This document shows positions 54,045 through 61,852 of a DNA stretch of 64,000 bases, piece after piece (positions within the stretch are counted from its first letter, which is position 1; every line of letters starts with the position of its first letter). Made by a program: the position numbers and the translations under genes. The notes beneath the pieces were generated by a model, which made no database searches, was not told the origin of the DNA, and worked only from the letters and a program-made list of their open reading frames with translations. The stretch comes from G963662655 sp963666875 (lineage in GTDB: Bacteria > Cloacimonadota > Cloacimonadia > Cloacimonadales > JAIOQZ01): positions 372,001 through 436,000 of the forward strand of contig CAXXPU010000006.1 in the NCBI GenBank assembly GCA_963666875.2. Direction: 5' to 3'.

Positions 54045-54761
54045 CTATGCAGATTCGTCAACGGGCGTCTCTTCGGGTACGTCCGCCGGTTGCCGATCGT
54101 CATCATCGTGCATTGCCAGGGGTGATGGTTCCTCAGGCTGACTGGGAGTTGCGGGGGTATAGGTAAACTCGACCAACTCACCGTTATGAAATCCCATGCT
54201 GTCATCCGCAACCTGCCGATCGCTTGGGATGTGCAACACGATTCCTGCTGGTGTGATATCAGCGATATTTAGAAGCCGGAAGATGTCAGTCTTCAGGTCG
54301 TCTTCATATAGAGCCCACAAGCCGGCCATGTGCTCAAGCGCAGTGGCGTTCGACTCGGACATCTGCGCCTTCAGCATCTGGATATGTGTCTCGTTTTCCG
54401 CTTCCAACTTCTCATTTTTCTCGTTCGCTTGGCGCAGTTTACTCTGTATCTTCGTTGTCTCAACAACGTAATCGTCGATCATTTTATTGTGCATGACCGC
54501 CAGGTTGTTCCATGAGCTCATGGCAGCATCCCGCTTATCGGTCATATCCGTCAGTTCTGCGCGGGTCTTCGTAAGCTCTTTGTCCTTCTTGAGGTATTCG
54601 CTGGAGAATATGTCGTGCTGTTCACGCCAGAAATCCGTTGTACGCCGGTCGGCCTTCTTCGAATGAGCCAGCAGCCGATTCCACAGTAGCACCGCCACGA
54701 ACAGCGCCCAGGGTAAAATTTTGATCGCCATAATACACCATGCAGGTATTTGCATTGTCAT
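54045..54761 (-). CDS. Membrane-anchored coiled-coil protein
   Basis: A 238-residue protein with AGGAGG before ATG 54761. One N-terminal membrane helix (IMAIKILPWALFVAVLLW), then a long coiled coil (about 30-140, LKKDKELTKTRAELTDMTDK), then an acidic tail (DDDDRQPADVPEETPVDESA). Early-region location in a temperate phage suggests a host-membrane function, such as superinfection exclusion or anchoring of replication. Speculative. Confidence 0.6.
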   Translation of the reverse strand: MTMQIPAWCIMAIKILPWALFVAVLLWNRLLAHSKKADRRTTDFWREQHDIFSSEYLKKDKELTKTRAELTDMTDKRDAAMSSWNNLAVMHNKMIDDYVVETTKIQSKLRQANEKNEKLEAENETHIQMLKAQMSESNATALEHMAGLWALYEDDLKTDIFRLLNIADITPAGIVLHIPSDRQVADDSMGFHNGELVEFTYTPATPSQPEEPSPLAMHDDDDRQPADVPEETPVDESA

Positions 54762-54770
54762 CGTATCCTC

Positions 54771-55052
54771 CTAAATGGTTGGTTGTATTGGTTTGTATTT
54801 GAATGGTTTCCCGTCGATAGTGATGGTTTTCGCAAGTCGCAACATCTCCTCAGCCAGGTATTTCGATATGCGCCGGACGGTTATCTCGCCGTTGTCGGTG
54901 TATTTGCGATGATAGTTGACGACGCCGTAGCTGGTGTTTGCCACGATCACAACGGTCTCCTCGCGATCTGCGATGGTGCCATTAACGTACACCACGCACA
55001 CAGCCTCGCGGATATCGTTCGGCGGCATCTCGCCGATCAGTGTCTTAACCAT
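54771..55052 (-). CDS. Small early protein, unknown function
   Basis: A 93-residue protein (MVKTLIGEMPPNDIREAVCV) with GAGGAGCGCACC before ATG 55052. Pattern beta-rich (VYVNGTIADREETVVIVANT). Overlaps the antirepressor-like gene end. No recognised family. Confidence 0.55.
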   Translation of the reverse strand: MVKTLIGEMPPNDIREAVCVVYVNGTIADREETVVIVANTSYGVVNYHRKYTDNGEITVRRISKYLAEEMLRLAKTITIDGKPFKYKPIQPTI

Positions 55053-55674
55053 GGTGCGCTCCTCTGACCTCATGAACAGGTATTGCGTACCGACTTCCGT
55101 AGTACGTGCGCTCGCGGTATGCATACATAGAGCCGCTTCGGATGCGCTTCTTGATGCCGGTCTCGGTTATGCCGAGCTCTTTTGCCGCTTGCTGCACAGT
55201 CATGGTTATGACACCTTCTGGAGCCGGTGGAACCGAATCGATATGACGCTCGTACCGCATGGCAGTGCGCTTCTGGTTGTTCATCTTGAGTTGCTCGCCC
55301 AGCACCCGCATCGCCCAGCGTTGGAACCGCAGCACCAGCGCTTTCTTGCGCGCGTCCTTAATGCGGTTGTAATCCAGCTTCATCAATAAGCCCACCACGC
55401 CATAAGCGTTCAAGGCGCGGACTTCCTGGTCTGATTCCCGTGTAAATTCTTTGCCTTTTGAAGATGTCTGCGAAAAAACACTCGTAACCGTTACGGGTAC
55501 GACTGTTCCTTCAAATTGCTCTGGATATCGATCAAGGATTTCGTGAAGCTTACCTCGCTCATATCCGATTGCTTTTGCGATATCCACGACCGGGGCCACC
55601 GGTCCGATCTGGCTATTCACAACGCGCACATCGACCGTCTGCGTAGCGAATGGCATGATTTGCAGTTCATTCAT
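55045..55674 (-). CDS. Antirepressor-like protein with C-terminal HTH
   Basis: A 209-residue protein. N-terminal region resembles P22 antirepressor N-domain (VNSQIGPVAPVVDIAKAIGY, then LNAYGVVGLLMKLDYNRI). C-terminal HTH: TVQQAAKELGITETGIKKRI, followed by YGSRYAIPVHEV, an excisionase-like wing. It could counter the CI-like repressor or modulate the early promoter. ATG follows GAGAGG. Confidence 0.7.
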   Translation of the reverse strand: MNELQIMPFATQTVDVRVVNSQIGPVAPVVDIAKAIGYERGKLHEILDRYPEQFEGTVVPVTVTSVFSQTSSKGKEFTRESDQEVRALNAYGVVGLLMKLDYNRIKDARKKALVLRFQRWAMRVLGEQLKMNNQKRTAMRYERHIDSVPPAPEGVITMTVQQAAKELGITETGIKKRIRSGSMYAYRERTYYGSRYAIPVHEVRGAHHG

Positions 55675-55689
55675 TGATCGCCTCTCTCG

Positions 55690-55944
55690 TTATTCGCCCA
55701 CAACCCGCAGTTCGAGATCGGGATTGTAGGCGTGTTGAATTGGGTAATTGTAGTCGCTCATCGCCTGTTCGACCTTCTCGGTGATCTTAGGCATTGTTTC
55801 AACGCCCATCATCCAGACGCGAAATGAGCCGACATTGATATTATATTCCTTGCAGAATTCGATCTGATTTTTCCAATGCAATCCCATAAACGACCGCACG
55901 ACGTTACGATCCAGCACGTTAGGCTCGTTTTTTTGCCTTGACAT
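55690..55944 (-). CDS. Ner-like early regulator
   Basis: An 84-residue protein, first gene of the leftward early operon. Start ATG 55944 after GCGAGG. Contains WKNQIEFCKEYNINVGSFRV, a helix-turn-helix-like segment. By position, opposite to the repressor across the operator region, it corresponds to Mu Ner or lambda Cro. Sequence similarity is weak. Confidence 0.6.
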   Translation of the reverse strand: MSRQKNEPNVLDRNVVRSFMGLHWKNQIEFCKEYNINVGSFRVWMMGVETMPKITEKVEQAMSDYNYPIQHAYNPDLELRVVGE

Positions 55945-55961
55945 ATTCACCTCGCTTTACA

Positions 55962-55976
55962 TATTCAATTCGAATA
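55962..55976. promoter_or_regulatory. Operator O1 of the repressor switch
   Basis: TATTC-AATTC-GAATA: perfect 5-bp arms. Lies next to a TATGTA-type -10 of the leftward promoter. Confidence 0.75.
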
Positions 55977-55977
55977 C

Positions 55978-56010
55978 ATTGACAAGCTACTCGAATTGAG
56001 TATTATTGTC
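55978..56010. promoter_or_regulatory. Divergent promoter region of the lysis-lysogeny switch
   Basis: Plus strand: TTGACA (55979-55984), a 16-17-bp spacer, then TATTAT, driving the repressor gene. Minus strand: TTGTCA or TTGACA boxes pair with TATGTA (around 55958-55963), driving the early operon. The two promoters overlap, so occupancy by the repressor would favour one. Confidence 0.6.
55988..56002. promoter_or_regulatory. Operator O2 of the repressor switch
   Basis: TACTC-GAATT-GAGTA: perfect 5-bp arms, placed within the spacer of the rightward promoter. Confidence 0.8.
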
Positions 56011-56020
56011 AATATAAAAA

Positions 56021-56035
56021 TACTCATTTTGTGTA
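56021..56035. promoter_or_regulatory. Operator O3 of the repressor switch
   Basis: TACTC-ATTTT-GTGTA: one mismatch in the second arm compared with O2; lies just before the repressor start codon. Confidence 0.7.
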
Positions 56036-56047
56036 CATGGTGGTGAA

Positions 56048-56779
56048 ATGGTTGATCGGGGAATATGCGTACGTTTCGCTAATGTTCGGGAAGCTATAGG
56101 GTTATCCCAACAGGAGCTGTCTAAAAAAATTCGCATTCCTATCGGCAATATAAATGATATCGAACGATTTAGACGAGAGCCATCAAAAGCAGTAATAGCC
56201 GCCTTAAGCTTGGAGCTTCAAGTAAATGCAAATTGGCTCCTAACCGGTATTGGCGAAATGTTTATACTCAAAATGAGTAGCGAGCAAAAGCGCACCTCAA
56301 AGGAAGCCGTCTTCGACCCCAATACGGGAAAGGTCTCTACATTATACAATAGAATACTGACCAGCCAGATTGCACTTATCCCCCTGGGGGGAGAGATCGC
56401 CGCCGGAGAGCCAGCCGAGTGCTATCCAGATCCGGACGCCGAACCGCTATCAATCCCCAACATCCTATTAAAGGATAGCCCTGCAATGTACTGCATCCTG
56501 CGTGTAAGCGGTAACAGCATGGAGCCGGTGGTGCTGAGCAATGACTTGGTGCTAATACACTATTGCCGGGAATGGTCTTACGCCGAAGGGAAGATATCGG
56601 CCATACGCATCGACGGCGAAATCACGCTCAAAGAGGTCCAACTCGACCCCGTCCACAAGCTCATCTACCTCCATCCCTACAACCACTCGCACAAGATGAT
56701 CGTCGTCAACCCCGAAGATCACCAAGACGTATTTCTGATCGGCGTCATGGAGATGCTTATTCGTTCGATTGAACAGTAG
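56048..56779 (+). CDS. XRE/S24 CI-like phage repressor
   Basis: A 243-residue protein and the only plus-strand prophage gene. N-terminal XRE helix-turn-helix (ALSQQELSKKIRIPIGN-like, residues about 13-60). C-terminal S24 (LexA-type) peptidase with Ser in VSGNSMEPV and Lys in EITLKEV. A probable autocleavage Ala-Gly lies at EIAAGEPAE. Induction by RecA in the SOS response is expected from this family. The ribosome site is weak, consistent with low steady expression. Confidence 0.9.
   Translation: MVDRGICVRFANVREAIGLSQQELSKKIRIPIGNINDIERFRREPSKAVIAALSLELQVNANWLLTGIGEMFILKMSSEQKRTSKEAVFDPNTGKVSTLYNRILTSQIALIPLGGEIAAGEPAECYPDPDAEPLSIPNILLKDSPAMYCILRVSGNSMEPVVLSNDLVLIHYCREWSYAEGKISAIRIDGEITLKEVQLDPVHKLIYLHPYNHSHKMIVVNPEDHQDVFLIGVMEMLIRSIEQ
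56265..56279. promoter_or_regulatory. Operator O4, inside the repressor gene
   Basis: TACTC-AAAAT-GAGTA: perfect arms identical to O2, 218 bp into the repressor coding sequence. Confidence 0.75.
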
Positions 56780-57061
56780 CACCTATACATTATATACGCG
56801 CCCCGAAATTCTAACACATTCTTAGGATTGTCCACACACACCGAAATGCGAACGAATATCCGTATCAACCTCTTTTTCCAATATATTATTGCACAAATCG
56901 CGCAGGTTACACTTGTGTAGAATTCTAATATATTTCTGCAATAATACCCATTTCGCCCAATAATTCTAACATTCTATTTTGGGGTTGCTTTGTACTCAAA
57001 ACCGCACCACAAGCACAAAGGCGCGTTTTTACGTTTTTCCAATCTATTATTGCCCCCTATA
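56780..57061. other. Early end of the prophage: transposase end sites
   Basis: Three 18-bp repeats in the same orientation: TTCCAATATATTATTGCA (56876-56893), TTCTAATATATTTCTGCA (56923-56940) and TTCCAATCTATTATTGCC (57037-57054), the last only 7 bp from the terminus. A weaker copy TTCTAACACATTCTTAGG lies at 56809-56826. The region has no gene. This is the equivalent of the Mu left end. Confidence 0.75.
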
Positions 57062-57066
57062 GGATG
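57062..57066. repeat. Target-site duplication GGATG, right copy
   Basis: Second copy of GGATG; the host gene continues in frame from 57067. Confidence 0.88.
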
Positions 57067-57266
57067 GAACCGCGGAGCTGAAAATATACAACGTGCGCGG
57101 ACAGCTCGTGAAAACCCTTTACAGCGGACCGCTTCCCGCAGGCGAACACAAGCTCGTTTGGGACGGTATGAATGAAAAGGACGTGCCGGTCTCGAGCGGG
57201 ATTTACTATAGCCGGCTGGTTTTCGACGAATATACGAGCGTACAAAAAATGCTACTTTTGAAGTAG
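57067..57266 (+). pseudogene. 3' remnant of the interrupted S8 protease (sorting module end)
   Basis: Reads GTAELKIYNVRGQLVKTLYS, then KLVWDGMNEKDVPVSSGIYY and ends QKMLLLK, the missing end of the sorting module of the 24430-26353 gene. It has no start codon of its own. Stop TAG at 57264-57266 lies 11 bp before the next gene's ATG. Confidence 0.93.
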
Positions 57267-57277
57267 TGGAGGATACA

Positions 57278-59686
57278 ATGAAACAAATGCTAAGAACGAT
57301 ATCACTGTGTCTGCTGTTCGTGCTGGGCTCGATTTCCCTTCACGCACAGACCAATTATCTCATCGACAATACTGGCGCTGGAGACTTTCTCTCCTTCACC
57401 GAAGCCATCAACTACCTAAACGGACTCGGTACGATCCCCGTCGGCGGAATTCGCTTCCGCGTGACATCCGGTCAGGATTTTTATGAGAATCCACCGACAA
57501 TATTTGATGTTGCAGGATCGAGTGACAGACCCGTGATCTTCTCTGCAACGTCTATCGGTGGAGATAATTATCCGACAATCTATCTCAACGAAGACAACGG
57601 ACGAGTTCTGCATATCGCCAACAGCAGCTATATCGAGATCAACGGAATCCGAATCGCCGATCCGTTGCCGTCCGACGAAACGAATTACATGATTGGTATC
57701 TACATACGGGATGATTCGGGCGAAGTTACTACAAGCAATATCACGATCAGGAACTGCCATATAATCAACGCCGCCTTTGGAGGTATTTACAGTTATGTCC
57801 GTATGCAGGGGCTCCTGATTCAGGATAACGTTGTCGAACTGACGACCAACTGGAATCCCGTGAACTACGGGATGTCGGTTATGGGAATCACGCAGTTGGC
57901 GTCGGCGACGAATACGGCTGTTATCGAAAGAAATCATGTTATCATGCCCATGCCCGAGTCGTATTTCAATTCTCCTACAGGTATCTACCTCGGAAGTGGA
58001 TCGGCATCGAACAACATGGTTTACATCTGGAACGAAAACGATAACAAACGCGGTATCGACTGTTCGACCAACAACGCTTCCTCTCAGGTGTATGTTTACC
58101 ATAACACGGTTGTACTCTCCGGAGGAAACACGACAGCCGGAAGCTATTGTCTGTACAGCTACCAGACATCGAACCCGGCTGCGTTCGCTGTCCGAAACAA
58201 CATCTTCATCAACGACTGCATCGATATGCCGGGCGCATACAACCAGGCTATCACGCTTCAAAATCCGGAAGCGACATACGACATCGACGAGAACATCTAC
58301 TACTGTCGTAACGCTGCAAGTGGATTTTACGGACGTTTCGGGCCCAGCGAATACGACGACAAGATATACAACTTCGCGAGCTGGCAAGCCACAACGGGAT
58401 TCGACGCCAACTCCTATTGCCTGGATATTCCACTGGTCGATGAATCGACCGGCGACCTGCACCTGACGCACACCGCCGCCTTGATGGACGAACTGCACAG
58501 CAATTACTACAACTGCACGGGAGACATCGACATCAACATCCGGTTCGTCTATTACAAGGGCTGCGACGAATACTACAACATCCCCTATGAGGGTGATCTG
58601 TACATCACGGAAGTCGCCGACAATCGCAGTGGAGCAAACGAGGGATCGGCATATCTGGAGTTGGCGAATGTTCGTCCGTTCTCGCTCGATATGGGCAGTT
58701 TGCAAGTCCTCAGGGGCACCGATAACGGCGGCACATTCGAATACGATGGCTACACGTTCACGCTCCCGGAATTCTACTCCATTCCGCCGAACAGTTTCTG
58801 TGTGGTTTCGAACGGTTCCGATCAGGCGACATTCGAGAGCGACTGGGGTGTGGAGGTTGAGTGGTTCGTTCAGGGCAGCTCCGATCTGCAACTGACCACT
58901 GGAAAGAGGTATCAGGTGCAAACCGCCGCCAGCAGAGCGATACTGGACACGGCACCGATCGTTAATGAAGGAAATCGCATCGTCCAGGCCGATCAGGGAG
59001 ACTGGCTGCCGCAGGAATCTGCCGAGAATGCGACGCCCGGTCAGATAGATGACGGGCAGACTCTCCCCGTCACATTGTCTTCCTTCACCGCCGGAGTCCT
59101 TTCCGAAGGCGCAGTTTCCCTTGCCTGGACCGCCGAATCGGAGACCGACCACCTGGGTTACAATCTGTATCGCTGCTCCGACAATATTTTCGAAGAAGCC
59201 TGGCGCTTGAATGCCGAGATCATTACGCAGGGAGAGCAGGACGGAAGCGCTGTGAACTACACCTTCGTCGATGACGACATGGATGGCGAAACCGAATGCT
59301 GGTACTGGCTGGAGAGCGTTGCGCTGGACGGCAGGTCCGATGTGTTCGGTCCGATCTTCCTGCAACTGATCGAGCCGGGAGAAGAAGAGGAAGAAGATGT
59401 CAATCAGACTGTCACGGGTATCGTGGTAATCTATCCCAATCCGTTCAATCCCTCGACAACGGTAGGATACTACCTGCAAGAGGAATCGACCGTCGAATTT
59501 TCGATCTACAATGTGTTGGGACAGCGCATCTTCAAGGTGGATCAGGGAGTCCAGAGCGAAGGGCTTCACCGCGTAACATGGGATGGCGTCGATGCTTCCG
59601 GCAAAGCGGTCGCCAGCGGAACGTACTTTGTGCGGATCAAAACGAACGATTCCATCGAGATCCGCAAATGTCTCTTAATCAAGTAA
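57278..59686 (+). CDS. Secreted beta-helix protein with lamin-tail-like domain and sorting module
   Basis: An 802-residue protein, ATG 57278 after GGAGGAT. Signal peptide ISLCLLFVLGSISLHA. Residues about 30-430 are parallel beta-helix strands (IEINGIRIADPLPSDETNY, SNITIRNCHIINAAFGG). A lamin-tail-like domain (LYITEVADNRSGANEGSAYL) spans about 440-550, followed by a Fn3-like region (PVTLSSFTAGVLSEGAVSLA). The sorting module ends it: VIYPNPFNPSTTVGYYL, IYNVLGQRIF and KCLLIK. It was originally in the same operon as the upstream protease; the prophage now separates it from that promoter. Confidence 0.85.
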   Translation: MKQMLRTISLCLLFVLGSISLHAQTNYLIDNTGAGDFLSFTEAINYLNGLGTIPVGGIRFRVTSGQDFYENPPTIFDVAGSSDRPVIFSATSIGGDNYPTIYLNEDNGRVLHIANSSYIEINGIRIADPLPSDETNYMIGIYIRDDSGEVTTSNITIRNCHIINAAFGGIYSYVRMQGLLIQDNVVELTTNWNPVNYGMSVMGITQLASATNTAVIERNHVIMPMPESYFNSPTGIYLGSGSASNNMVYIWNENDNKRGIDCSTNNASSQVYVYHNTVVLSGGNTTAGSYCLYSYQTSNPAAFAVRNNIFINDCIDMPGAYNQAITLQNPEATYDIDENIYYCRNAASGFYGRFGPSEYDDKIYNFASWQATTGFDANSYCLDIPLVDESTGDLHLTHTAALMDELHSNYYNCTGDIDINIRFVYYKGCDEYYNIPYEGDLYITEVADNRSGANEGSAYLELANVRPFSLDMGSLQVLRGTDNGGTFEYDGYTFTLPEFYSIPPNSFCVVSNGSDQATFESDWGVEVEWFVQGSSDLQLTTGKRYQVQTAASRAILDTAPIVNEGNRIVQADQGDWLPQESAENATPGQIDDGQTLPVTLSSFTAGVLSEGAVSLAWTAESETDHLGYNLYRCSDNIFEEAWRLNAEIITQGEQDGSAVNYTFVDDDMDGETECWYWLESVALDGRSDVFGPIFLQLIEPGEEEEEDVNQTVTGIVVIYPNPFNPSTTVGYYLQEESTVEFSIYNVLGQRIFKVDQGVQSEGLHRVTWDGVDASGKAVASGTYFVRIKTNDSIEIRKCLLIK

Positions 59687-59698
59687 GGCAGGTGAAGC

Positions 59699-61765
59699 AT
59701 GATATGGAACACAAGAAACTTCATTATAGGTCTGATGATGATCCTCGCGGTATCGGCTATCTTCGCTCGAAACTACACCGGGCAGCTCTACTTCGAGGTC
59801 AAGGCGAAAGAGATGTATCGGAGCGGCGAGTTGCTCAAGAAGAGCGACATGAACCGAAACGCGCCCTCCATGGAAACACAACTTGTATTCCTCTATTTCG
59901 AGGAAAAACCGAATAACGCGATTCTCGGCGAATTGCGCGATCAGAAAGTGGAAATCTTCGAGAACTCGTGGAGACCACCGAATTCACGGCACCCGTGGGG
60001 ATTCTTCACCGGTAGAATTCCCGCCACGATGGATATGCTTAATAAGCTCGAGGCCAATCCCCTGATTGTGCAGATCCGCACAGCCGAAGGGCAGCGTCAG
60101 CTCTACAACGATCTCGCGCGGCAGGGAACCGGCGTCGATGTCCTTCAAGCGCCGCCGTACGATCTCGATGGATCGAATGTACGAATCGGAATTATCGATT
60201 CGGGATTCGAGATTGCAAGTCTTGATCTGGACATGCCGGAACACGCGATCGATTACAGTGCGTATCCCGACAGCGATTACACCGTATCCAACGCCAATAC
60301 CGGCACCGGACACGGAACCCATGTCGCCGGTTCGATCGTCGGATTGGGAACGAATTCCGGGGGCGTGTGGCGTGGAATGGCGCCCGGCGCGCAGTGGTAC
60401 GGTTTCAAGGTTATAACCGACTATACGCATATCATCTCCGATGCGGCGTTGAGCCAGTCGTACTGGTCGGCTTGCTATCAGCATAATTGCGATATGGTGA
60501 ATGTGAGTATCGGCGGATGGGACGACTATCTCGACGGTTCCGGCGCGCTCGAACAGGTGATCGACCAGGTTTCCGAAGACGGTATGCTGGTGTTTCAGTC
60601 TGCCGGAAACGAAGCGGACGACGATCGTCATGCCTCCGGTACCCTGGACGGCGGCGAATCCGATTATGTGCCGGTGAACGTTCCCGAATCTTCCACGCGC
60701 GATACATATATCTTCAACCTGGTATGGTACGATAGTCCCGATACGACGATCCAGCGCCCCATGACGCTTTACTTCCATGATGAAAACCTGGATCCCATCA
60801 ATCCGATATGGCAGGATATCGACGATATGACACAATCTCCGAGAGGAACCCAGTCTCGTTGGGGAATGTTGACCCGACCCGGTGACGATCCGTTCTATGT
60901 TCGGGTTCTCAATCAAACGGGACATACGATGGATTACCATCTCTACAGCATGAGCACTGGAGGGCAATTCTCGAATCCGGATTCGATGTACACCATATCC
61001 TCTCCAGCCGTATCGGATATGGTAATATCAATTGGATCCTGGACGACCCGTGCGCGATGGCACAGCTGGAACCACTTCCTTGTATGGGTGGAAGAGACAG
61101 TGGGCGAGTACTCGCCGTTTTCCGCCCGGGGACCGCGTATCGACGGAGTGCAGAAACCGGAGCTTAGCGCGCCGGGAAGCTTTATTGCTTCCATCCGGGA
61201 CGACGATGCCATGAGTTGGCCCTTCGGAACTGGGACAACCTCGGTATTGAGCAACAGCTATGCGCAGGGGGATTCCACGACCGGAGGACTTCCGGCGGAT
61301 TATTTCGTCGCGCACGGTACATCCATGTCGTCACCGATCGCGTGTGGCGCGGCGGCGCTCATTAAGCAGTTCGACCTGAGCCTGACGCGCGACGAGATCG
61401 TCGATCTCCTTCTGAACAACACACGAAACGATGGATACACCGGCGATCTGCCCAACGCGAAATTCGGCTACGGGAAGATCGACGTTGAAGCGGCGATACT
61501 CGCGCTGATCGGTGACCAGGCACCTGCGCAGGTTCGGAATGTCGAGGTTGGTGTCGTGGGTGAAGTCGTCTTTTTAACATGGGATCCGGTAACCGAGACG
61601 GTTGACGGTTACCCGATCAGTCCAGATTACTACCGTGTTTACGGCGCCACAGAGCCACATACGGAGGAGTGGGTCGAACTCACGACCACCACCCAGACCA
61701 CGTCGGCTTTTTCGGCAGGCTCAGGATACAGATTTTTCTATGTCACTTGTATTGATAACCCATAA
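59699..61765 (+). CDS. Subtilisin-family (S8) secreted protease, intact paralogue
   Basis: A 688-residue protein with signal peptide FIIGLMMILAVSAIFA. Prodomain resembles that of the interrupted protease (LYFEVKAKEMYRSGELL). Catalytic D167 (IIDSGF), H205 (GHGTHVAG), S542 (GTSMSSPIACG). The C-terminus is a fibronectin-III-like domain (APAQVRNVEVGVVGEVVFLT) ending YVTCIDNP, with no YPNPFNP sorting module, unlike its paralogue. It may be soluble in the periplasm or use another export signal. Confidence 0.92.
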   Translation: MIWNTRNFIIGLMMILAVSAIFARNYTGQLYFEVKAKEMYRSGELLKKSDMNRNAPSMETQLVFLYFEEKPNNAILGELRDQKVEIFENSWRPPNSRHPWGFFTGRIPATMDMLNKLEANPLIVQIRTAEGQRQLYNDLARQGTGVDVLQAPPYDLDGSNVRIGIIDSGFEIASLDLDMPEHAIDYSAYPDSDYTVSNANTGTGHGTHVAGSIVGLGTNSGGVWRGMAPGAQWYGFKVITDYTHIISDAALSQSYWSACYQHNCDMVNVSIGGWDDYLDGSGALEQVIDQVSEDGMLVFQSAGNEADDDRHASGTLDGGESDYVPVNVPESSTRDTYIFNLVWYDSPDTTIQRPMTLYFHDENLDPINPIWQDIDDMTQSPRGTQSRWGMLTRPGDDPFYVRVLNQTGHTMDYHLYSMSTGGQFSNPDSMYTISSPAVSDMVISIGSWTTRARWHSWNHFLVWVEETVGEYSPFSARGPRIDGVQKPELSAPGSFIASIRDDDAMSWPFGTGTTSVLSNSYAQGDSTTGGLPADYFVAHGTSMSSPIACGAAALIKQFDLSLTRDEIVDLLLNNTRNDGYTGDLPNAKFGYGKIDVEAAILALIGDQAPAQVRNVEVGVVGEVVFLTWDPVTETVDGYPISPDYYRVYGATEPHTEEWVELTTTTQTTSAFSAGSGYRFFYVTCIDNP

Positions 61766-61801
61766 AGCCATGCAACCATTACTCATGGTTCAACCTCAGA
61801 G

Positions 61802-61831
61802 GGCTGCGGACCTTGGTTCGCAGCCTTTTTT
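61802..61831 (+). terminator. Rho-independent terminator
   Basis: GGCTGCG pairs with CGCAGCC around a 10-base loop, followed by TTTTTT. It ends the plus-strand unit of protease and beta-helix genes. Confidence 0.88.
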
Positions 61832-61852
61832 ACGGTCGATTATTTCCTGAAA

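Larger units (their letters stand above)
26354..57061 (-). mobile_element. Mu-like transposable prophage with siphovirus-like tail (about 30.7 kb)
   Basis: Boundaries come from the split protease gene: GGATG is present at both junctions (26349-26353 and 57062-57066), a 5-bp target duplication as made by MuA-type transposases. Both termini read TATA inward. An 18-bp repeat related to TTCCAATATATTATTGCA occurs near both ends. Genes include repressor, Ner-like, MuA-like and MuB-like, terminase, portal, MuF, protease, capsid, tail tube, chaperone, tape measure and tail fibre. All late genes lie on the minus strand, so the phage early end is at 57061. No gene appears broken, so the prophage may be inducible. 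The termini could shift by one base because AGGATG is shared. Confidence 0.93.

Noticed and set aside
57416..59569. Long minus-strand frame of 717 codons opposite the beta-helix gene
   Set aside because: The plus-strand protein has a signal peptide, known repeats and a sorting module; the antisense frame has none of these.
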